The notes: generated by a model not told the origin, from the letters alone. A stretch of DNA of 64,000 nt from JASGJS01 sp047601185 (GCA_047601185.1 JASGJS010000001.1:558001-622000), one strand, 5' to 3'. Counted from the stretch's first letter, positions 46,042-55,287 are shown. Made by a program: numbers and translations.

Positions 46042-49032
46042 ATGTTAGATGATAAAACGATTGGCTTTAAAGAAGATAAAGACATTAAAACTCAAGCTTT
46101 TAATAAAAATTCACACGATATCTATATCGAAAATCGCGGTAAAGTCCTAATAGGCGTCTTCAATATCGTTAAAAATGAAGTATTTCTTCTCCCGGCCATA
46201 CAACAAAGAGTCGAATTTATTACAGACGCTTCTGGAAACATCACAAGTGGTTGGTATCTAGACAACCAGAATCAAAGAACTACCCAACTCCCAGATACTG
46301 AATTAGCACAGCATCTCAAAAGTTTTACAGAAGAAAATCATATCCCGAGACGGACCAATGACAACAATGGAAAAATAATTTCCGCCCATTTGATAGCGCT
46401 CGAAAAGCTTAAAGAAAAATCTCCAGAAAATTTTAGGGGATTTTCTATAATCCCTAATAGGAAAGATGAGTATGTTTGGCTTTCATTGGCATTAAATGGT
46501 CAAGGCAAGACTATGGCGCTTGCAGAGCAAGAAAAAGTTATTAACGTCATTGAGGGATGGAAAAATCATTCGAAATGTATTTTTAAAGCTTCCAAACAAA
46601 ATGATTTTACGTCAATAAAAGAATTAATCAAATATAATAAGGGATCTTCGCTCAATAATAAAGGATGGGGCGCATGGCCAATTGCCCCATTGCATTACGC
46701 TGCATTTCATGGAAATGTAGAGATGATAGCGCTTTTGATTACCAATGGGGCCTATATCCATTTAGAAGATAAAGAAAAAAGAACCCCTTTAGATATTGCA
46801 ATTGAAGAAGGCAGAGAACAAGCAATTGATTTTTTAATTAACCATGGTGCGCAAATAAAAAATCCAAATACTCATTTTCTTAAAAAAACACCAATAATTC
46901 TTCACACAGTTAAAACGAATAACAAAAAGCTTTTTAATATTTTAGTAAACTGTAAAGAAACCAATTTCGATATTATTGATGAAACATCCAAAAAATTACC
47001 TCTCCATATTGCTTGTGAAAATATGGATATCGAAAATATTAAAAAATTTTTAGAAAAAACTAAAGAAACAAATCTTTTAGAAAAACATTTAAATTATCAA
47101 GACTATTATGGTAATACCATTTTTCATATTATTGTTGAAAAAAACAATAAAGAAATTATGCAATTATTAGTAGACTTTTCAAAAGATTATCCCCTTAAGG
47201 AAATCCTAAGTATAACCAACAATCAAGGAAAAACTGCGCTAGAAGATGCCAGAAAAAAAAGATCAGAAACAGAATCAATTTTAAATTATGTTATTCGATC
47301 AAAAGATCCCATCTCTAATCACAACCCTCAAAACACCTTTCAGTACCATTATACCCACAGAACAGAAGAATTATTTACCGAAGGCGAGTCAGTTCATGTT
47401 GAAGACAGCAGCCACCCCATTGTTAAAGTTCAAAAAACACAAAATCCAGACGAAAAAAAATCAGAAAAACAAAAAAATTATTGGTTTAAAAAAACTGTAG
47501 GGTCGAATGAAGAAGCCATACTTGAGGTAGTCTCTCAAGAGTTTAGAAGATTATTTAATCCAGCTCAACCAAAGTCGCGCTGGGTTACCGACCATAAAGG
47601 GAGATACCATATCCATAGCAAAGAGGTGCTTGAATTTTCAACCCTGAAACAACTTGTCGAAAAAGATGCATCTACAGTTAAACATAACTTTAGGTGTAAT
47701 ATCTACAAAGGCCTGGGTGAGCTACTGATATTATCGCTTTTCTTAACAGAGTTAGATTTAAAAACAACCAATATTGGGATCGATAGATGGGGTAATTTAA
47801 TAGTCATAGATGGTGGGGAAAGCATAGGCCTCGCTCACACAATACCGGGCGCAAAATATGACCCCAAGATAAACTATGAGATTGAATACACAGAAGCCGA
47901 CATTCAAAATCCTATTGCAATTAAAAACTATCTTCCATATAACTGGCTGGATGTGATTGAAATAAAGTCTTATAGAAACAGAAAAGAAAAAAGTGACCTA
48001 TTTTTTGAAGACATTTTAAAAGAAAAACATATCATTCGAGAAATCAATAGAATAATTTTAAAAATAAAAGTTACACCACCAAGCCTTATCGACAAATTAA
48101 TTAACTGCTATTTTCCAAAAAATCCCAATCTAACTCAAATACGTTTAAAAGATTTTTTAAAAAACGAATTGGCTAATCAAGCATTTATTAGATTTAATAA
48201 TGCCACCAAAAATAATGCGGCTTTTATTCAATACTTGCATAGTGAAGAAGCGCGGCAAGACCACGAAGATTATATCAAAAATTTAGAGCATTTCAAAATA
48301 ACTGGCAAAAAACAATTAATTGACATTTACCCCACCATGAGAGAAGAATGCCAAAAACTTTTTGAAATTTTAGTGAAAGCGAACCCAAAAACGCTTCCAA
48401 TAGCTCAAAAAGAACCTCTAGAATTAAAGATAGAAGTTTCTCGAGAAGAACCTACTTCTCTGCCTGATACCGAAAAACCCGCGGAGTTAAAAGTAAACGC
48501 CTTTCAAGAAGAGCTTACTTCTCAAACAGATTCTAAAGAACCTTCAGAATCGAAAGTAGAGGCCTTCCGAAAAGAAACCACCTCCCCGCCAGATTCAAAA
48601 GAAACGCTCGACATTCCTAAGCTTACGTTCTTTTCAGGGCCTCTGCCTAAGGAACCAGAAACGAAATCATTCGTGCAAGAGCCTTTTTTACCTCTTCAAA
48701 ATGTGAAAAATATTATAGAAACCAGTAAAAAATTTAATTGGATTTTATCTATCTTGGGCTGTGTATCTGTCGGCTCAGGTATTGTCTCTTTAGGAGGTAT
48801 TGCAGGAAGTGCATTTATTCACAGTTCAGCTGGAATAGGAGATGCCATTGTGAAAAGTCCTGGGTTAGGGGGCCCATTATCAACATCAGATAGTATTGCG
48901 ATTATTGCGGGAGGATTGCTACTCATAGCGGCAGTCATCAAACTAATTACATCCTATATAAATCGTCCTTCAGCTTACATGTCTCTCGAAGAACAACCAC
49001 CTCAAAATAATGGGGTAGGAATCACTCATTAA
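46042..49032 (+). CDS. Ankyrin-repeat protein with OpiA/LegA5-like kinase domain, putative Dot/Icm effector
   Basis: This 996-residue protein has several parts. An N-terminal region (1-175) has no clear family. Ankyrin repeats occupy about 178-415 (APLHYAAFHGNVEMIALLIT; TPLDIAIEEGREQAIDFLIN; LPLHIACENMDIENIKKFLE). At about 475-600 there is an atypical kinase-like segment: YWFKK (Lys483/484), VSQEFRRLF (Glu500), LDLKTTNIGID (Asp572, Lys574, Asn577) and VIDGGE (Asp590). This pattern resembles the bacterial PI3-kinase effectors OpiA and LegA5. A helical region follows, then three 21-residue repeats (792-854), and two C-terminal hydrophobic helices (about 900-925 and 951-974). It has no signal peptide, is AT-rich, and sits 2 kb from the icm cluster behind a PmrA-type box. 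Translocation and lipid-kinase activity are inferred. Confidence 0.85.
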   Translation: MLDDKTIGFKEDKDIKTQAFNKNSHDIYIENRGKVLIGVFNIVKNEVFLLPAIQQRVEFITDASGNITSGWYLDNQNQRTTQLPDTELAQHLKSFTEENHIPRRTNDNNGKIISAHLIALEKLKEKSPENFRGFSIIPNRKDEYVWLSLALNGQGKTMALAEQEKVINVIEGWKNHSKCIFKASKQNDFTSIKELIKYNKGSSLNNKGWGAWPIAPLHYAAFHGNVEMIALLITNGAYIHLEDKEKRTPLDIAIEEGREQAIDFLINHGAQIKNPNTHFLKKTPIILHTVKTNNKKLFNILVNCKETNFDIIDETSKKLPLHIACENMDIENIKKFLEKTKETNLLEKHLNYQDYYGNTIFHIIVEKNNKEIMQLLVDFSKDYPLKEILSITNNQGKTALEDARKKRSETESILNYVIRSKDPISNHNPQNTFQYHYTHRTEELFTEGESVHVEDSSHPIVKVQKTQNPDEKKSEKQKNYWFKKTVGSNEEAILEVVSQEFRRLFNPAQPKSRWVTDHKGRYHIHSKEVLEFSTLKQLVEKDASTVKHNFRCNIYKGLGELLILSLFLTELDLKTTNIGIDRWGNLIVIDGGESIGLAHTIPGAKYDPKINYEIEYTEADIQNPIAIKNYLPYNWLDVIEIKSYRNRKEKSDLFFEDILKEKHIIREINRIILKIKVTPPSLIDKLINCYFPKNPNLTQIRLKDFLKNELANQAFIRFNNATKNNAAFIQYLHSEEARQDHEDYIKNLEHFKITGKKQLIDIYPTMREECQKLFEILVKANPKTLPIAQKEPLELKIEVSREEPTSLPDTEKPAELKVNAFQEELTSQTDSKEPSESKVEAFRKETTSPPDSKETLDIPKLTFFSGPLPKEPETKSFVQEPFLPLQNVKNIIETSKKFNWILSILGCVSVGSGIVSLGGIAGSAFIHSSAGIGDAIVKSPGLGGPLSTSDSIAIIAGGLLLIAAVIKLITSYINRPSAYMSLEEQPPQNNGVGITH
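48415..48603 (+). repeat. Three tandem 63-bp (21-residue) repeats in the effector gene
   Basis: The units read PLELKIEVSREEPTSLPDTE K, PAELKVNAFQEELTSQTDSK E and PSESKVEAFRKETTSPPDSK E. The pattern P-x-E-x-K-V/I-x-x-F/V-x-x-E is kept while other positions vary. Confidence 0.8.
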
Positions 49033-49060
49033 TGAACTTTTGGATTTAGGCGTTTAGCGC

Positions 49061-50377
49061 TTATCCTAAAAGACGTGATAACTCAGCAATCATGTACAGC
49101 GGCAAAGAAAGAATATTGTGCTCGTATCCAAAATTATCTTGGGAAATTTTAATACCCATTGGGCTGTTTTTTTCCTGCATAAAAATTTGCAGCGATTTCA
49201 GACGGCCGGTTTTTCCTGCTTTAACTTCCAGCGGAATAATATGATTTTTGTGTTGAATGATATAATCCACTTCTGCAGAGCCTTTATTTTGTTCTTTATG
49301 CCAATAAAAAAGTTCGGCTTGATCGAAAGAGGGTTGATGAGCAATTAATTCTTGGCCTACAAATTGCTCAGCGATGGCACCATGATTGACCAACAGCACA
49401 TCTTCACTTAATAAAATATTCGCATCGATGCGGCTGGCATATTTTACTAATCCTACATCCAAAAAGAGTAATTTAAAATCTTTCTCATGAATAGAGGCAT
49501 TGAGCGGTAAGCCCGTTGCTTTGGATAAATAAACCGGCTGTATCACCCCTGCCAGCCGTAGTGCTGTCACCGCTTTTTTTAATTCTCGACTCTGTATTGC
49601 TGGATCAACATCTATGTATTTAAATTTTTTAGCAACCAGATTTGGCGCTTTTTCAAAAACGCGCTGACAATATTGAGGATTCACGATATGGGCGTATTTC
49701 CCAAAATCCCCCCGATACGTATTCAGCACAAAAGCCTGCAGCTGTTGACAGCGCAATAAATCGTGATTATCAATATAGCTTTGAACTACAGCAGGCATCC
49801 CTCCCAGCAACAAATATAATTTTAATCTTTCTAATGCTTTAAGATGGATGGATTCAGGAATGGTGTCCGTCAGCTGGAGATGGGATAAATATTCATGCAA
49901 TTTTTGATCGCCTAAAGCCCATAGAAACTCCGAAAAACTCAGTGGGTATAAAAATAAAAACTCTATGCGACCTACAGGTAAACTAAATTCAGCGTCATTT
50001 AACGCAAATTCCAGCAAGGAGCCTGCTGCAATGACATGCAACTCAGGATATTGTTCTTTAAAATAACGTAATGCTTGGATGGCGGCAGGACATTCTTGAA
50101 TTTCATCAATAAATAACAGGGTTTTACCTGCTTCAATCGATTGTTGTAACTCAATTTCAATGGCTTGGATGATTTGTGCTGGCTGTAAGGTATTAAAACA
50201 GGATTTTAAAGCGGGTTGTAATTCTAAGTTTATTGTAACCAGATCATTAAAATAGGTTTTACCAAAATGCTCAATAATGTAGGTTTTGCCGACTTGCCTT
50301 GCCCCTCTCAGCAATAACGGCAATCGATCTGTTCTATCCTTCCATTGAATAAGTGCTTTTAAAATGTGTCTTTGCAT
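49061..50377 (-). CDS. AAA ATPase with DUF4143 domain
   Basis: A 438-residue protein of the AAA_14/DUF4143 group. Walker A is LLRGARQVGKTYIIEHFG (about 22-39), Walker B/strand LLFIDEIQECPAAIQALRYF. The signature ELHVIAAGSLLEFAL and LYPLSFSEFL follows. The C-terminal DUF4143 part ends in a nuclease-like motif (AEVDYIIQHKNHIIPLEVKA, D...ExK). These proteins are widespread and often mobile; their role is unknown. The gene stands alone. Confidence 0.92.
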   Translation of the reverse strand: MQRHILKALIQWKDRTDRLPLLLRGARQVGKTYIIEHFGKTYFNDLVTINLELQPALKSCFNTLQPAQIIQAIEIELQQSIEAGKTLLFIDEIQECPAAIQALRYFKEQYPELHVIAAGSLLEFALNDAEFSLPVGRIEFLFLYPLSFSEFLWALGDQKLHEYLSHLQLTDTIPESIHLKALERLKLYLLLGGMPAVVQSYIDNHDLLRCQQLQAFVLNTYRGDFGKYAHIVNPQYCQRVFEKAPNLVAKKFKYIDVDPAIQSRELKKAVTALRLAGVIQPVYLSKATGLPLNASIHEKDFKLLFLDVGLVKYASRIDANILLSEDVLLVNHGAIAEQFVGQELIAHQPSFDQAELFYWHKEQNKGSAEVDYIIQHKNHIIPLEVKAGKTGRLKSLQIFMQEKNSPMGIKISQDNFGYEHNILSLPLYMIAELSRLLG

Positions 50378-50447
50378 ATTTTTACCACTTAAAATCTGCA
50401 GAAATGAATGTTTTAAGTACTTATTATATGCAAATTGGAATAAAAAG

Positions 50448-51374
50448 TCAATTTAGTGGCACTGGCAACAGGGTGGGTGGCTGCATATTCCTACCGAGAT
50501 ACAATACATTCCCCGCGTCACGTGTGGAACGGACCAAAAAACGCGGTCGATTGTAATAATAGATATTGCCTGCGGCGCTCGCAAAGGCATAGAGCGAATC
50601 GATGGGATAGACTTCCGCTAAAGCATGTCCTTGCACGGCCACATAAACTTTCTGGGCATGTAAGGCGTGGGCATCTAAATTTAGGCCATTAAAGAGTCGA
50701 GCGGTTAATAGCGGTGTGTAGCCCGCTCCGAGATGAATCGTCCCAGGACCACTACCGCCAACAAATAGACTGTGTTGACTACTGGTGGTGTTGATATTGA
50801 TGTAACCATCACTGTTCGCCAAAATACTACTGATTCGAATATTGCCACTGAGGTCGACATTGGCATGATCGTAGGTAATTAAGGATAAGCCGGCGCTCGA
50901 AATGCCATTGCCATGAAGTTCAGCATTTCTGCCAATGACTATCCGGGTTAGCGAGGTCGGCATATTAATTTTAACGGTAATCCAGGGATTGGCTGGCAAC
51001 AGTTCATCTTTTTTGACAATCCAACGTAAGATCAACATATTGTTTACGACGCGAGCCGATAGGTGGCTCAATGCATCGACACTACCCGAAAAATCTACCG
51101 ACTGTTTGCCTTTCTGGGTGGTCAAATTCACTTGGAAAGGTCCTTGAATATCGAGCGCTGAAAAATAGGGGAAATTGACGCTGTTATGAATGGTGGCGCA
51201 GGGGGGAAGTGTTTTAGGGTGCGATGATTTGGCGACCCTAGCTTTCGCGTGTCTGGGTTCGCTATGATAGCTTTTGGGTAAATAGGGGCTATGCGACGCG
51301 GATGCTGGCATCGTCCATAACACCAAAAAGCCCCCTAATAATCCAAAGATGACTTTTTGCAATTTCCTTTTCAT
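50448..51374 (-). CDS. Exported DUF2807 (GIN-domain) protein
   Basis: A 308-residue protein with a signal peptide (VIFGLLGGFLVLWTMPASAS) and a beta-helical DUF2807 domain (SALDIQGPFQVNLTTQKGKQ, then GISSAGLSLITYDHANVDLS and GNIRISSILANSDGYININT). The family is found on the cell surface or in the periplasm of many bacteria with unknown function. The ATG at 51374 has AAGGA at good spacing. It is translationally linked to the permease, whose TGA lies three bases before the ATG. Confidence 0.82.
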   Translation of the reverse strand: MKRKLQKVIFGLLGGFLVLWTMPASASHSPYLPKSYHSEPRHAKARVAKSSHPKTLPPCATIHNSVNFPYFSALDIQGPFQVNLTTQKGKQSVDFSGSVDALSHLSARVVNNMLILRWIVKKDELLPANPWITVKINMPTSLTRIVIGRNAELHGNGISSAGLSLITYDHANVDLSGNIRISSILANSDGYININTTSSQHSLFVGGSGPGTIHLGAGYTPLLTARLFNGLNLDAHALHAQKVYVAVQGHALAEVYPIDSLYAFASAAGNIYYYNRPRFLVRSTRDAGNVLYLGRNMQPPTLLPVPLN

Positions 51375-51376
51375 GG

Positions 51377-52756
51377 TCACGTTCCTTTTTTAGCCCACCG
51401 GTAAATAATCCATGGAGGTAAACAGAGTAAAATAATACCGACAACCAACAACATTTCATATTTAAAAATGCTACCCACCCCAATTTGGCTGGGCGGGATA
51501 AATCCTAGCAAAATAGCCCCTGCCGAAGATAGCATCCCTAAAATAGCCAGCACCCACATTAGTCCATTGCCACGTCCCACTTTGTAAGCACGGTGGACTT
51601 CCGGCTTAGTATAGCGTAATCGGATCGCCGCTAAAAATAACACAATATAAACCAACATCGCCAATTGTGCTGTGATGGCGGTCAATACCCAATAAGAGCT
51701 ACTGACACTGGGCATCAATAAAAAAACCAAAGATAATACTGAGCTGATCACTGCTTGCAGCATTAAAATGATCACCGGCACGCCATGACGATTAACTTTT
51801 CCGAAAGCTTTGGGTGCGCTTCCATCTAAGGTGGCCACCAACAATCCTTTAGTGGGACCAATCACCCAGGTGGCGACACCGCCGATGCCGCCTATCACGA
51901 TCAATAGCGTGATAATAGGGGTCATCCAATATAAATGGTAACTGTCGAAAAAGATTTTAAAAGCTTGCAGTAATCCCGTCACCACGTTTAAGGTGTTTTG
52001 AGGAACGACGATCGCCACGGCTAAAGAACTTAATACCAAACTTAAAAATATGACGACTGCGGAAAAAATAATCGCGCGCGGAAAGCTTTTGGCTGGATTA
52101 TGTACCTCATCAGCATGCGTTGCACACAGTTCCATGCCGACCAGGCCAAATAAAATGGCTAATAAAAAGGATAGATGATTGACGTCAGTTAAGTCCGGGA
52201 AAAAATCGCGTGAGGTAAAGGCAATCTGAACTGGATGCGATTGGAAAATCCACATCCCGCCTAGAATAATGATAAACAGCATGGGCACTAAAGTCCCCAC
52301 CAATGCGCCAATTGTGCTCACCCAGCTGGATAATCGCATCCCAAAACAATTAATCAGCGTGGCGCCCCAAAATATGACTAAGATGACGCTTAGCATATAA
52401 AATTTGTTCTCCGCCAATTGCGGATTAATGAGATACGCTAAAGCGCCGGCCATAAAGGCTAAAATGGTCGGATACCACACGACATTGTAAACCCACTGCA
52501 GCCAGATAATCACGAAGCCCCATAATTCGCCAAAGGCTTCTCTGACCCAAACGTATACGCCACCCTTGCTGGGCCAACCAGTGGCTAATTCAGCAGAAAT
52601 TAAGGAGACGGGGAGGAAAAAGACGAGGCCCGCTAAAATATAATAAAAAACTAACGAAAACCCATAGGTCGCACTAAATGGCAAACTGCGCAAACTATCC
52701 ACAGCGATCACATTAATCATCACGAGCGCAAATACACCCAATTGCTTTCTTACCAT
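51377..52756 (-). CDS. APC-family amino acid permease
   Basis: A 459-residue inner-membrane transporter with about twelve helices. The start LGVFALVMINVIAVDSLRSL then PFSATYGFSLVFYYILAGLV matches the glutamate:GABA antiporter (GadC-like) branch. The substrate is not certain. It has no decarboxylase neighbour. Legionellales rely on host amino acids, so such permeases are common. It is co-transcribed with the DUF2807 gene. Confidence 0.9.
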   Translation of the reverse strand: MVRKQLGVFALVMINVIAVDSLRSLPFSATYGFSLVFYYILAGLVFFLPVSLISAELATGWPSKGGVYVWVREAFGELWGFVIIWLQWVYNVVWYPTILAFMAGALAYLINPQLAENKFYMLSVILVIFWGATLINCFGMRLSSWVSTIGALVGTLVPMLFIIILGGMWIFQSHPVQIAFTSRDFFPDLTDVNHLSFLLAILFGLVGMELCATHADEVHNPAKSFPRAIIFSAVVIFLSLVLSSLAVAIVVPQNTLNVVTGLLQAFKIFFDSYHLYWMTPIITLLIVIGGIGGVATWVIGPTKGLLVATLDGSAPKAFGKVNRHGVPVIILMLQAVISSVLSLVFLLMPSVSSSYWVLTAITAQLAMLVYIVLFLAAIRLRYTKPEVHRAYKVGRGNGLMWVLAILGMLSSAGAILLGFIPPSQIGVGSIFKYEMLLVVGIILLCLPPWIIYRWAKKGT

Positions 52757-52798
52757 TACTTTACCTCATTCCCCTTTGATTAAAGTCCTATCTTAAAC

Positions 52799-52933
52799 GT
52801 ATCCATTCAGCACAGCCTAAGGGAAGCTTGAGCTCAGAATAGGCAGGAGGCGTCGTCCCGGCATGGATGCCGGGACGACGCCTCCTGCCTATTTATAAGA
52901 TCAAGCTCTCCCTAGGATGTGCTGAATGGATAC
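52799..52933. mobile_element. Family A MITE A6, short copy with 8-bp target duplication
   Basis: Ends GTATCCATTCAGCACAGCCT and CTAGGATGTGCTGAATGGAT AC are intact. The centre is reduced to one palindrome, GGCGTCGTCCCGGCATGGAT followed by GCCGGGACGACGCC, without the GATCCAG spacer. TCTTAAAC occurs directly on each side (52791-52798 and 52934-52941). Confidence 0.85.
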
Positions 52934-52951
52934 TCTTAAACAAGCTCTCAG

Positions 52952-52981
52952 GTCTAGTGCCCAATCTTACTTGGGTGCTTT
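52952..52981. repeat. Remnant of a family B end
   Basis: TCTAGTGCCCAATCTTACTT then GGGTGCTTTT resembles the right end of B6 (TCTAGTGCCAAATTTTACTT then TGGTGCTAAA). It lies directly after A6 and before the psd stop. Confidence 0.5.
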
Positions 52982-53821
52982 TCAAACCAAAGCCTGCCCT
53001 AAAATGACCTGTCGACTCAATGCTACGGATTGATTCCACTGAATATGGGGGTCTGCAAAAATGGTAATGACCGTCGATCCTAATTGAAACCTTCCCATTT
53101 CGTCGCCTTTTTGCAACATCATTTCATTGCCGTAATAGCGCCATTTCTGAATGCCGGGTTTGCGACTGGGAGCTATCAAGCCTGCCCAGGTTGTTTCAAT
53201 ACTGGCCACAATCATCGCGCCGACCAATACCATCGCCATAGGGCCTAAATTAGTATCAAAAAAAGCAATGACCCGTTCATTTCGCGCAAACAAGCGGGGA
53301 ATTTGCCGCGCTGATCGGTCGTTCACTGAAAAAAGTTGGCCTGGCACATACACCATTTGCTCTAATTTTCCGGTCAGCGGCATATGAATGCGGTGGTAAT
53401 CTTTAGGCGCCAAGTAAAATGTCACAAATTTACCGTGCTGAAAGGGTTTTGCTAGACTCTCTTCGCTTAACAGTTCGACTAAGCTAAAATCGAAACCCTT
53501 AGCTTGAATTAAACGCCCATTTTCAACTAGCCCAAATTGACTGATTTTACCATCCACAGGGGAGGTAATAATGTCTTCTCCAGGCGCAATGGGTCGAATA
53601 CCTGGACGTAGTTCGCGAGTAAAAAAATCATTAAACGTAGGATACTGAGTAGGATCAGGCTGTTTGGCCAATTGCATATCGACTTGGAAATAGTCGATAA
53701 AATATCGGATAAAGGTTTTTTTCACCCACTTCCATCGGCAATGAGCCAACCAACCCACGATTCTCGACAATAAATGATGTGGCAATAAATACTGCCAAAG
53801 TAAGGCAAGGTTATCATTCAT
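52982..53821 (-). CDS. psd: Phosphatidylserine decarboxylase proenzyme
   Basis: Psd makes phosphatidylethanolamine at the inner membrane. The 279-residue proenzyme has the self-cleavage site LGST in FQLGSTVITIF, where Ser becomes the pyruvoyl group. The His in DYHRIHMPLTGKL and the Asp in SPVDGKISQFG match the catalytic triad. The ATG at 53821 is family-consistent and overlaps the uspA end by eight bases; the frame to 53872 is not needed. Confidence 0.97.
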   Translation of the reverse strand: MNDNLALLWQYLLPHHLLSRIVGWLAHCRWKWVKKTFIRYFIDYFQVDMQLAKQPDPTQYPTFNDFFTRELRPGIRPIAPGEDIITSPVDGKISQFGLVENGRLIQAKGFDFSLVELLSEESLAKPFQHGKFVTFYLAPKDYHRIHMPLTGKLEQMVYVPGQLFSVNDRSARQIPRLFARNERVIAFFDTNLGPMAMVLVGAMIVASIETTWAGLIAPSRKPGIQKWRYYGNEMMLQKGDEMGRFQLGSTVITIFADPHIQWNQSVALSRQVILGQALV

Positions 53822-54251
53822 TTTTGATTCTAACCGCCAATACATCACATTTTGCGCCATGAAGCACAGCATTGGCCGTGGAACCTAATAATAACCTGAC
53901 CCCGTGGCGCCCATGGCTTCCAACGATTATCAAATCGACCCCTAATTTTTCGGCTTCTTCTAATACTACCAATTTGGCGGGCCCAATTTTAATAATTTGT
54001 TGATTGTCGGCTAACCCCATTTTTTGACCAATCTTAGCCATGGCTTCACGGGCATTTTCCAATAACATTTCTTCGATGTCAGCGCCGGCAGCAATCCCAT
54101 AAGCGGCTCCATAGCTGCTCATATGTTCCACCGCATGCACAACAGTGAGCTTAGCTCCGAATTGTTTGGATAATTCAAAAGCTCTTTGGCTTGGAACATC
54201 ATCACATTCTGAGTCCAATTCCACAGCCACTAAAATATGTCGATAAACCAT
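53814..54251 (-). CDS. Universal stress protein UspA family
   Basis: A 145-residue single-domain protein. The ATP-binding signature G-x2-G-x9-G-S/T is present in GSHGRHGVRLLLGSTANAVL. The N-terminus MVYRHILVAVELDSECDDVP is typical. It overlaps psd. Ligand and role are not determinable. Confidence 0.95.
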   Translation of the reverse strand: MVYRHILVAVELDSECDDVPSQRAFELSKQFGAKLTVVHAVEHMSSYGAAYGIAAGADIEEMLLENAREAMAKIGQKMGLADNQQIIKIGPAKLVVLEEAEKLGVDLIIVGSHGRHGVRLLLGSTANAVLHGAKCDVLAVRIKNE

Positions 54252-54332
54252 AGTATTTTCCTCCCAGTTGAAAATTCTTTACATCGTCTGAAGTCAATAG
54301 TATAGCCCAGTATTCATTCAAAATATAGATCG

Positions 54333-54580
54333 TGTGCATAACCCCTGAGGGATTGCTGTGGATAAGCTGAGGGCTATTCGGGGGTAAAGGAAGGTCCCTC
54401 TTTTATGAACATTTTATCCACAGGATGATTTCAGTTGTGAAGGATAGAATACAAGTATCTTAACTTATTGATTTGTAATTAAAATATTAAGTTATACACA
54501 GAAATAGTGCTATACAATAATAAAAATAAAAAGATTTAAAGAATTATTTTATTTATGAAGATATTAATAATTGAAATCTC
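54333..54580. other. DnaA-box cluster beside an AT-rich region (oriC-like)
   Basis: Four perfect matches to TTATNCACA occur: TGTGCATAA (54333), TGTGGATAA (54357), TTATCCACA (54414) and TTATACACA (54492). The last borders about 80 bases of almost pure A/T (54501-54580), which would melt easily. The 425-base gap between uspA and vapC holds no gene. This could be a replication origin, a DnaA titration site, or a DnaA-regulated region. No dnaA, dnaN, mnmG or rpmH is in the window, and genes on both sides run the same way, which weakens the origin case. Confidence 0.6.
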
Positions 54581-54621
54581 CATTTTAGGATCGTTTGTTA
54601 AGTTATTGAACAAAATGATAC

Positions 54622-54640
54622 TTTCGCCTGACAGGTGAAA
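54622..54640. terminator. Hairpin after vapC, possible terminator
   Basis: TTTCGCCTG and CAGGTGAAA pair with one mismatch, 37 bases past the vapC stop on the minus strand. The T run is weak, so this could instead be an operator. Confidence 0.35.
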
Positions 54641-54676
54641 TTTGTCGAAAATAGGTTAGGAGTGTGGGTATTTTCA

Positions 54677-55090
54677 CTAAAAATAAGGGGTATAAAGTTT
54701 TAGGGCTGTATGTTTTGCATATGATTGGAAATCTTGGTCTAGCGTAAATACAGTCATTTCTCGCGTAATTGCAACGGCTGTTATTAAAAAATCAATATGA
54801 GATCCTTGTACCCCTTTCGAGCGACAATGATTAAAGAGTTCTGCTGCAAATTCAAAATCTTTAGTGTCTAGGATTAAATCTGGAAATGCTTGTAGGTAAG
54901 ATTTTAGACGATTAAATTGAGAGGGTGATTTAATACCGGATAACAGTTCTTGTCGGATTGCTCCGATAATAGCAGCTTTAGAATTCAAAATTAAATTGGT
55001 TAATGCTTGTTTATAATGTTCCAATTCGATTACAACATTTTGTCTACGCAATACAAGAGACCAAACACTTGTATCAACTAAAACATGCAT
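54677..55090 (-). CDS. vapC: PIN-domain toxin VapC
   Basis: A 137-residue PIN-domain RNase. Acidic residues of the active site can be seen in MHVLVDTSVWSLVLRR (Asp6), RQELLSGIKSP (Glu), GSHIDFLITAVAI (Asp) and FTLDQDFQSYA (Asp). It follows the antitoxin with the stop and start overlapping. Such toxins cut tRNA or rRNA in other species; the target here is unknown. Confidence 0.9.
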   Translation of the reverse strand: MHVLVDTSVWSLVLRRQNVVIELEHYKQALTNLILNSKAAIIGAIRQELLSGIKSPSQFNRLKSYLQAFPDLILDTKDFEFAAELFNHCRSKGVQGSHIDFLITAVAITREMTVFTLDQDFQSYAKHTALKLYTPYF

Positions 55091-55287
55091 CAGCGATTTC
55101 TCGCTTTTTTGTAATTATACTTCGGGTCATATTCGATGGTCCCAAATAAATTTATAATTTTTTCTTGTTTGTGGCGTTGAATATACTCTGTTAAAGCTAC
55201 ATTAAGGGTTTCTTTTTTGGTTTTATGGTGACCAATTATTTGGGCTTCATGTAATAACTTATTATACCCCCCTAAATTAGTTGTCAT
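55090..55287 (-). CDS. vapB: VapB-type antitoxin
   Basis: A 65-residue protein, MTTNLGGYNKLLHEAQIIGH, followed by HHKTKKETLNVALTEYIQRH KQ, typical of the short VapB/DUF2191 antitoxins. The ATG at 55287 is chosen because GAGGGG stands six bases before it; the frame up to 55344 has no such site. It ends at the vapC start. Confidence 0.85.
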   Translation of the reverse strand: MTTNLGGYNKLLHEAQIIGHHKTKKETLNVALTEYIQRHKQEKIINLFGTIEYDPKYNYKKARNR

